18,510 bases of DNA from Alphaproteobacteria bacterium (lineage in GTDB: Bacteria; Pseudomonadota; Alphaproteobacteria; Rs-D84): positions 1 to 18,510 of the forward strand of contig WRIM01000003.1 of NCBI GenBank assembly GCA_009782725.1, given 5' to 3'. This document shows positions 14,106-18,510 of this stretch, piece after piece. Position 1 is the stretch's first letter; each line of letters opens with the position of its first letter. The position numbers and the translations under genes are program-made. The notes below the pieces were generated by a model, which searched no databases, had not been told where the DNA came from, and worked only from the letters and a program-made list of their open reading frames with translations.

Positions 14106-14197
14106 GGTCGGCTTTCGGGTGGCGGGTGACCCGTAGTGTATTAAACATACATGAGGGTCGCCCGCCACCCGAAATGCGATTTCGGACGAGGTAATTA
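14106..14197. repeat. Conserved-loop hairpin element, copy 2
   Basis: A 20-bp stem (14113-14132 with 14155-14174; one T/C difference gives a G-U pair in one RNA strand) encloses a 22-nt loop (14133-14154) with AGTGTATTAAACATACATGA. The loop matches copy 1 at 20 of 22 positions. Flanks GGTCGGCTT before and AATGCGATTTCGGACGAGG...AATTA after also match copy 1. It lies 7 nt beyond the stop codon of the leftward hemolysin III gene. Confidence 0.85.
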
Positions 14198-14204
14198 GTT
14201 CTTT

Positions 14205-14975
14205 TTAAAAATCAATAATTGACCCGAACAACACGGCGAAAAAGAAACACACCGACCCCCCGATTACGAACAAATGCCACAATGCATGACTGTATTTCAT
14301 CTTGCGCCACAGGTAAAATATTATGCCCAGCGAATAGGACAATCCGCCCGCCAAAATAAACCACATTCCGCGCGCAGGCACGGTGTTAAGCATCTTTGGA
14401 AGTATGAATATCAAAGTCCAACCCATAAGCAAATATAATAATACAATCCATTTCGGCTGTTCATGCGGACGACGAATTTTCATCCATGCGCCGAATATTG
14501 TAATCGCCCAAAGGATTCCGAACACTGTCCAACCAATCCAACCCCGCATATTGACAAGTAAGAACGGCGTATACGTTCCGGCGATAAGCGCATAGATTGC
14601 TACACTGTCCCAAACTTCGAAAAAGCATTCCGACTTTTGCCCAATCATCGCGTGGCACATCGTCGACCCGAAATAAAGCGTAAACATTGTTACGCCGAAA
14701 ATCGCGCACGCGACCAACGCCCATGCGTCCCCGTCCAATGCCGCAAAGACGCATAAAATGGTAAGGGCCGCGATTGCCAAACCGATGCCGATTCCATGCG
14801 TTAAAATATCCAAAACATTTTCTGATTTTGAGGGTTTGCGCTCCCACCGAAACAACCCCGACGCGCGAAGTGCGCGCAATAACATATTCGCGCGCTTGTC
14901 TTTTTTAATCACGCGCGCCTTGGCTTTTGTCGCATCACGCGCTTGTTTTTTTCTTTGTCTTTCTATCATTGCCAT
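14205..14975 (-). CDS. Hemolysin III / PAQR family membrane protein
   Basis: The 256-residue protein has seven predicted membrane helices after a basic, Lys/Arg-rich N-terminal stretch of about 50 residues. It carries the PAQR/hemolysin III signatures: LTHGIGIGLAIAA, the S104-x3-H108 pair (FGSTMCHAM), D123 in VWDSVAIYALIAGTYTP, and H230-x3-H234 (SHALWHLFVIGGS). These residues bind a metal in the family, which is linked to membrane lipid homeostasis and possibly hydrolase activity. The old name hemolysin does not imply a toxin. GGAAG precedes the ATG at 14975. It ends a cluster with the GNAT gene (21-nt gap) and gltX. Copy 2 of the conserved-loop hairpin follows its stop. Confidence 0.93.
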   Translation of the reverse strand: MAMIERQRKKQARDATKAKARVIKKDKRANMLLRALRASGLFRWERKPSKSENVLDILTHGIGIGLAIAALTILCVFAALDGDAWALVACAIFGVTMFTLYFGSTMCHAMIGQKSECFFEVWDSVAIYALIAGTYTPFLLVNMRGWIGWTVFGILWAITIFGAWMKIRRPHEQPKWIVLLYLLMGWTLIFILPKMLNTVPARGMWFILAGGLSYSLGIIFYLWRKMKYSHALWHLFVIGGSVCFFFAVLFGSIIDF

Positions 14976-14996
14976 TTTTTCTTCCTTTTTTGTTTT

Positions 14997-15422
14997 TTAT
15001 ATTTCCCTTATCATTTCAATATAATTGCCGCCTGCGACAAATCCGAAATGCTTGTAAAAATTTACAAGCTTTTCGTTTTCCGCATCGGCATACATAACAA
15101 CAAATTTTGAACCCATTTCCTTTACCTTGTCTACAAACCATTCTCCCAAAAGCTTATAGACCTCTGTCCCGCGGTGTTTTTTACTCACAACAAAGTAAGA
15201 TACCGTAGACCACCGCCCGGTCAGTTTATCGCCGAATATAAACCCGGCAATTTCGTTATCAATTTCAGCCACGCCAAAAACACCGCGCGGGTCATTGATT
15301 TTATTTTCCATGTCGATTATTGCGATCGGAGACTCCCCGGTCAGCAATTCTCCCTCGACCTGAATATCCTGCACCGCTTTGAAATCCCGCGGTTCTGCCA
15401 AACGCACGATTATTGTGGACAT
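14997..15422 (-). CDS. GNAT-family N-acetyltransferase
   Basis: This 141-residue protein shows the GNAT fold. An N-terminal strand-helix (IIVRLAEPRDFKAVQDI) leads to central strands (GVFGVAEIDNEIAGFIFGD). The acetyl-CoA loop has KHRGTEVYKLLGEW at 82-95 (motif R/K-x-x-G-x-x), and NFYKHFGF lies at 121-128. Such enzymes move an acetyl group from acetyl-CoA to an amine; the substrate cannot be told from sequence. AAGGA lies 7 nt before the ATG, and the upstream gene stops 9 nt earlier, so both are probably on one mRNA with gltX. Confidence 0.88.
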   Translation of the reverse strand: MSTIIVRLAEPRDFKAVQDIQVEGELLTGESPIAIIDMENKINDPRGVFGVAEIDNEIAGFIFGDKLTGRWSTVSYFVVSKKHRGTEVYKLLGEWFVDKVKEMGSKFVVMYADAENEKLVNFYKHFGFVAGGNYIEMIREI

Positions 15423-15431
15423 TTTATATCC

Positions 15432-15899
15432 TTAATGTTGAACTTCGTTCATCATCTCAATCGGAAAGAAAGCATGTTTCTTATCCTTATACCAAACCCC
15501 GCGCAGCTTGTTCGTCGGCACCCCCGAAGGCAATCTTTGCTTTGCCGGCAACCCAGAAGCCAATCTCTGCATTGCAAGATTAACCGCATATTCTGGGGTT
15601 GCATTTCCGCTGCAGCAATACCTTCCATTTCGACTAAAAGCGAAATATATTGTCTCGCCCGTGTGCGTCAGCCCCTTGAATACTTCTGCTGTAAACGCTT
15701 CAAATATTTCTGTCTTAGGTTCTCTATCTTTTTTTCTATACCTATATTCAGTCATTGTTCCCAAAGCAAACAACAAAACGGAATGCCCGCGTCTTTTAAT
15801 CATATACGGATATTCTTCACGCGAATGCTGCGTATTCATCATTTTTCTTTGCTCGTCACTAATACCAATTTTCTTAAATTGCATTTTATGTGGCTGCAT
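15432..15899 (-). CDS. Hypothetical protein, 155 aa
   Basis: I do not recognise this protein. Its ATG at 15899 overlaps the 3' end of gltX by 14 nt and has AAGGA at good spacing. The sequence is rich in Arg, Lys and Tyr and has no signal peptide or membrane helix. The middle (HSVLLFALGTMTEYRYRK, ETIYFAFSRNGRYCCSG) looks beta-rich. Residues near 113-132 hold a two-fold repeat, QRLASGLPAK then QRLPSGVPTN, coming from a 30-nt tandem duplication. A YKDKKHAFFPI block lies near the end. Its position between gltX and the GNAT gene gives no firm clue. Confidence 0.65.
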   Translation of the reverse strand: MQPHKMQFKKIGISDEQRKMMNTQHSREEYPYMIKRRGHSVLLFALGTMTEYRYRKKDREPKTEIFEAFTAEVFKGLTHTGETIYFAFSRNGRYCCSGNATPEYAVNLAMQRLASGLPAKQRLPSGVPTNKLRGVWYKDKKHAFFPIEMMNEVQH

Positions 15900-17535
15900 T
15901 TTTAATCCTTTTTATCACCCTCTCTTCTCCCATAACTTGCATAATTGAATATAAATCCGGAGTGTTGGTGCGCCCAGTCAATGCAACGCGCAAAGCCATT
16001 GCCGCATCGCCGTTTTTAATACCAAAACGCGCCGCGATTTCTGTAATTTTATTCCACCATAAATCTTTCGAATCCGCGGAATCAAAGGTCCCAAGGAATT
16101 CGGATAGAATATCACTATGTAGGGGCGAATGAAAATTCGCCCTACTATCGGTCGCATCTGTGGGCGAATTTTCATTCGCCCCTACAAAAACATCATCAAA
16201 GAAATACGCGATTTCATCCAAAGTTTGCTTCCATGTGACAAAGTCTTTCCGAATGCGTTTTGGATTATCGCGTTCGATATTTAAAATATTGTGAAGGTAT
16301 TCGCGTCTGCCCTGTATGCGCGCGTACCAATCCGCATCGAATTCGGATGCCCAATTCGTCACCCGGTCTGTGATTTCGTATTTGGATTCGTCCAAGCTTG
16401 CGATAAACTCCCGCGCCCACCATTCCATTTTTTTCATATCGAATAATGCGCCGGATACCGACAATTTCTTTATATTTACCGGATAATCCCAAATGGTCAA
16501 AGCGGGATTCTTCATCTTTGCTTCTTCATATCCGGATACTATCAAATTAAATACATATTCCAATACAGATTCCGGCGCCCAGCCGTCCGCCCAAAGGTTT
16601 GATACGGCCGCGACACGGTCTTTGCGTTTGGACAATTTTCGCCGATTTCCCGTTTCATCATCCAAGATATCAATCGTCGCATTATGAATAAATATTGGAG
16701 GCGTCCAACTCATCATATTATATAATTGAACATGAAGCGGCAAGCTGGGCAGCCATTCCGTGCCGCGCACAACATGCGTAATCCGCATAAAGTGATCGTC
16801 GCAAAGCATTGCAAAATGATAAGTCGGCAATCCGTCATTAGATTTTATAATAACGATGTCTTCGTCGTTTTCCGGGAATGCGACGCTTCCGCGAATGCCT
16901 TCCTTGCAATAAATTTTCCGATTATAATCGCCCGTTGAATAAAGCCGAATGCTTGGAACCCCGCCGGCATCCATTCTAGCCGCAATCTCATCTTCGGTCA
17001 AATTGCGGTCGCGGGCGAATGAACCGTAAATCCCGGTGCGAAGTCCCTCGGCCGATTGAACCTTGCGGATTTCATCCATTTCCTCGGGCGCAAGAAAACA
17101 AGGATACGCGCGGCCCGTCGCCAATAATTCCGCCGCGACAGAATGGTAAATTTCTTTGCGCCGGCTTTGCGTGTATGGCCCGTATGCGCCGATCTCACGG
17201 TCATCGCCGATCATCCCTTCGTCGATATTCAATCCGAATTTGCTAAGCGCGCCAACAATCACATCGACCGCGCCCGGGACTTCGCGCTTGGTATCCGTAT
17301 CTTCCACGCGAAGCATATAAACCCCGCCCGATTGGCTCGCCAGCTTTTTATCAATAATATTCGGATATAAATTTCCAGTATGAAAAAAACCCGTGGGACT
17401 TGGCGCGATACGCGTGACCATTGCGCCGTCGGGCAAATTACGCACGGGAAATTTTTCTTCCAATTCCGCAATTGTATATTTCGGCGCCCCGCCCAATACT
17501 CGCGCGATTAAATCCGGTGATATTCCTTTTCTCAT
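15886..17535 (-). CDS. gltX: Glutamyl-tRNA synthetase with N-terminal extension and palindromic in-frame insert
   Basis: This 549-residue class I synthetase charges tRNA-Glu. It has a HIGH-type motif at 52-55 (PSPTGFFHTGN), RVEDTD at 76-81 and a KMSKS-type motif at 300-304 (KLSKR). The C-terminal half is the anticodon-binding domain. About 38 residues precede VTRIAPSPTG and end in FPVRNLPDGA. This lead is known from Firmicutes-like GltX proteins (about 550 residues) rather than typical alphaproteobacterial ones, so acquisition by transfer is possible. Residues about 450-473 (VGANENSPTDATDSRANFHS and on) are encoded by the 69-nt palindrome at 16118-16186, inserted in frame in the anticodon domain. 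AAGG precedes the ATG at 17535. Confidence 0.95.
   Translation of the reverse strand: MRKGISPDLIARVLGGAPKYTIAELEEKFPVRNLPDGAMVTRIAPSPTGFFHTGNLYPNIIDKKLASQSGGVYMLRVEDTDTKREVPGAVDVIVGALSKFGLNIDEGMIGDDREIGAYGPYTQSRRKEIYHSVAAELLATGRAYPCFLAPEEMDEIRKVQSAEGLRTGIYGSFARDRNLTEDEIAARMDAGGVPSIRLYSTGDYNRKIYCKEGIRGSVAFPENDEDIVIIKSNDGLPTYHFAMLCDDHFMRITHVVRGTEWLPSLPLHVQLYNMMSWTPPIFIHNATIDILDDETGNRRKLSKRKDRVAAVSNLWADGWAPESVLEYVFNLIVSGYEEAKMKNPALTIWDYPVNIKKLSVSGALFDMKKMEWWAREFIASLDESKYEITDRVTNWASEFDADWYARIQGRREYLHNILNIERDNPKRIRKDFVTWKQTLDEIAYFFDDVFVGANENSPTDATDSRANFHSPLHSDILSEFLGTFDSADSKDLWWNKITEIAARFGIKNGDAAMALRVALTGRTNTPDLYSIMQVMGEERVIKRIKNAAT
16118..16186. repeat. TGTAGGGGCG palindrome, copy 2, inside gltX
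   Basis: The 25-nt arms at 16118-16142 and 16162-16186 are exact reverse complements with 19 nt between them. Each arm has an inner hairpin GGGCGAAT-GAAA-ATTCGCCC (or its complement). The total of 69 nt is 23 codons, and the gltX frame stays open. The ends match the element at 11890-11986. Confidence 0.9.
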
Positions 17536-17544
17536 TTTTTGGCC

Positions 17545-17573
17545 TTGTTTTTCAATCCTATGGATTTTATACT
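17545..17573 (+). promoter_or_regulatory. trmB: Promoter of trmB (leaderless)
   Basis: TTGTTT (17545-17550) and TATACT (17568-17573) are separated by 17 nt. The start site falls at about 17580, the A of the ATG itself, so the mRNA should be leaderless. A weaker TATAAA on the opposite strand (17571-17566) overlaps it and may serve gltX. Confidence 0.55.
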
Positions 17574-17579
17574 AAAAAT

Positions 17580-18269
17580 ATGAAAAATACAGAGAAATCT
17601 TTTGTAATTCGCACTTTCGGGCGGACGCACGGGAAAAAATTGTCAGCTCATCAAGCGGATTTGGTCGAAAATTTACTGCCGAAATTGTCGCCTTTGCCGG
17701 GCGACGCGCAGGATACGCAGATTCTTGAAATCGGATTCGGCGCGGGAGAGCATTTGCTTCACCTTGCCGAATGGCATCCGGATGCCGGAATCATTGGGGC
17801 CGAGCCTTTTATGAATGGCGTGGCATCGTTGCTTTCGCATATGACATGCGAATGTTCAAAGTGCAAAGTGCAAAGTTCAATTTTGGATTTAATAAAACCT
17901 GAATATCGAAATATTAGGATTTGGCCCGACGACGTCAGAAAATTATTTGAACTTTGCACTTTGAACTTTAATAAAATTTATATTTTGCATCCAGACCCTT
18001 GGCCTAAATCAAGACATGAAAAACGCCGCCTTTTATATGCCGAATTCTTAAATGAATTGGCCGCGCATTTGGACGCGAACGGCGAAATAATAATCGGAAC
18101 AGACCACGGGGATTACTTTGAATGGGTTCTGGAACAAATAAAGAAATCGAATTTAAAAATAATAAATAAAGATTTCACAACGCCGCCCGAATCGGGACTG
18201 ACCACCCGATACAAAAACAAAGACATGTTCGGGCGGAATTTGACGCAATATTTGGTGCTTACCCGTTAG
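17580..18269 (+). CDS. trmB: tRNA (guanine-N7-)-methyltransferase TrmB
   Basis: The 229-residue enzyme methylates G46 of tRNA with SAM. Visible motifs, in order: FGRTHGKKLS (13-22), SAM loop LEIGFGAGEHLLHLA (49-63), IIGAEPFMNGVASLL (71-85), NIRIWPDDVR (111-120), the family signature LHPDPWPKSRHEKRRL (136-151), and TRYKNKD near the end. ATG at 17580 is preferred because it fits family length and lies at the predicted transcript start; longer in-frame starts run into gltX. Two inverted heptamer arrays (17854-17880 and 17947-17966) encode residues about 92-100 (SKCKVQSS) and 123-129 (FELCTLN), on either side of the conserved IWPDDVR block. The 3' end overlaps the opposite gene by 4 nt. Confidence 0.95.
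   Translation: MKNTEKSFVIRTFGRTHGKKLSAHQADLVENLLPKLSPLPGDAQDTQILEIGFGAGEHLLHLAEWHPDAGIIGAEPFMNGVASLLSHMTCECSKCKVQSSILDLIKPEYRNIRIWPDDVRKLFELCTLNFNKIYILHPDPWPKSRHEKRRLLYAEFLNELAAHLDANGEIIIGTDHGDYFEWVLEQIKKSNLKIINKDFTTPPESGLTTRYKNKDMFGRNLTQYLVLTR
17854..17966. repeat. Inverted heptamer arms inside trmB
   Basis: The left arm (17854-17880) has AAGTGCA heptamers. The right arm (17947-17966) is its exact reverse complement minus one heptamer (TGCAAAG). The 66 nt between the arms encode conserved TrmB sequence, unlike the other heptamer elements, where the centre is short. Confidence 0.75.
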
Positions 18270-18502
18270 CCCCGTTCCGGGTTATAGTTACGGAATACTT
18301 CGAACATATCCAAATAACTTTCTCCATGCCTATCTACATTCGCAATTTGTTCGTTGGCGATTCTCTTGATAGTTTGCGAAGATGTTTCATATGCAAGCTT
18401 CTTGCCCGCCGCCAATTTTTTACTTAATAACCGGTTCGCGGCGTCTTTGGCCGATTTTGCTTTGGACGATGTTTTCGATGTTTCCCAAGATTTTACATAC
18501 AT
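18266..18502 (-). CDS. Small hypothetical protein, possibly cut by the window edge
   Basis: There are at least 78 residues from the ATG at 18502; the frame stays open upstream to the right edge, so the true start may lie outside. The protein is Lys/Ser/Ala-rich and looks helical (SKTSSKAKSAKDAANRLLSK), with an acidic-aromatic end (ESYLDMFEVFRNYNPERG). There is no signal peptide, membrane helix or known motif. It converges on trmB and overlaps its stop by 4 nt. Function unknown. Confidence 0.5.
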   Translation of the reverse strand: MYVKSWETSKTSSKAKSAKDAANRLLSKKLAAGKKLAYETSSQTIKRIANEQIANVDRHGESYLDMFEVFRNYNPERG

Positions 18503-18510
18503 ATCATAAG

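Noticed and set aside
14099..14197. An integron attC-like site, because GTTAGGT fits GTTRRRY and the stem is variable
   Set aside because: The partner RYYYAAC box is missing at the other end, copy 1 lacks the box, and no integrase or cassette array is present.

Overview
The window looks like a compact chromosomal stretch of a reduced-genome, probably uncultured alphaproteobacterium. This rests on several points: a ribbon-helix-helix protein of the alphaproteobacterial RHH_4 type, a SPOR gene followed by tatA, a small lipoprotein with the L-x-V-P-P tail of the BamF/DUF3035 type, short or overlapping gene junctions, and moderate GC. The taxon is inferred; no rRNA or tRNA lies in the window.

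Layout. 1-478 (-): 5' part of a DeoC-like TIM-barrel gene. 532-2733 (+): a tight four-gene operon (membrane-anchored NERD-like protein, unknown, SMI1/KNR4-like protein, RHH_4 protein). 2702-4777 (-): a YbeY-Lnt fusion. 4864-5030 (+): a structured RNA with its own promoter and terminator, then an exported J-domain/Cys-rich protein (5049-6728). 6877-10156 (-): SPOR protein, tatA and ftsK. 10221-11365 (-): two paralogous membrane-anchored methyltransferases. 11477-11833 (+): a VirB2-like two-TM secreted protein with promoter and strong terminator. 12002-13903 (-): thrS lacking its TGS domain, then a 47-residue lipoprotein too short for routine gene calling. 14205-17535 (-): gltX, an unknown gene, a GNAT gene and a hemolysin III/PAQR gene. 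17580-18269 (+): trmB. 18266-18502 (-): a small unknown gene, possibly cut by the edge.

The most unusual content is palindromic repeats, several inserted in frame inside essential genes, as known for Rickettsia palindromic elements. Three families are visible. (1) Heptamer arrays of the form AAG+NNNN, usually as facing inverted arms: at the ybeY/lnt junction, inside lnt, between tatA and ftsK, and inside trmB. (2) TGTAGGGGCG...CGCCCCTACA palindromes inside gltX and after the VirB2-like gene. (3) Two hairpins (6789-6880 and 14106-14197) with nearly identical 22-nt loops and conserved flanks but unrelated, fully compensated stems. The elements inside ybeY-lnt and gltX measure 87, 84 and 69 nt, all multiples of three.

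Promoters often show an extended -10 (TGN-TATAAT-like), and at least two genes (532, 17580) start where the transcript should start, suggesting leaderless mRNAs. The RNA at 4864-5030 can form a 6S-like rod, or an alternative helix that competes with its terminator.
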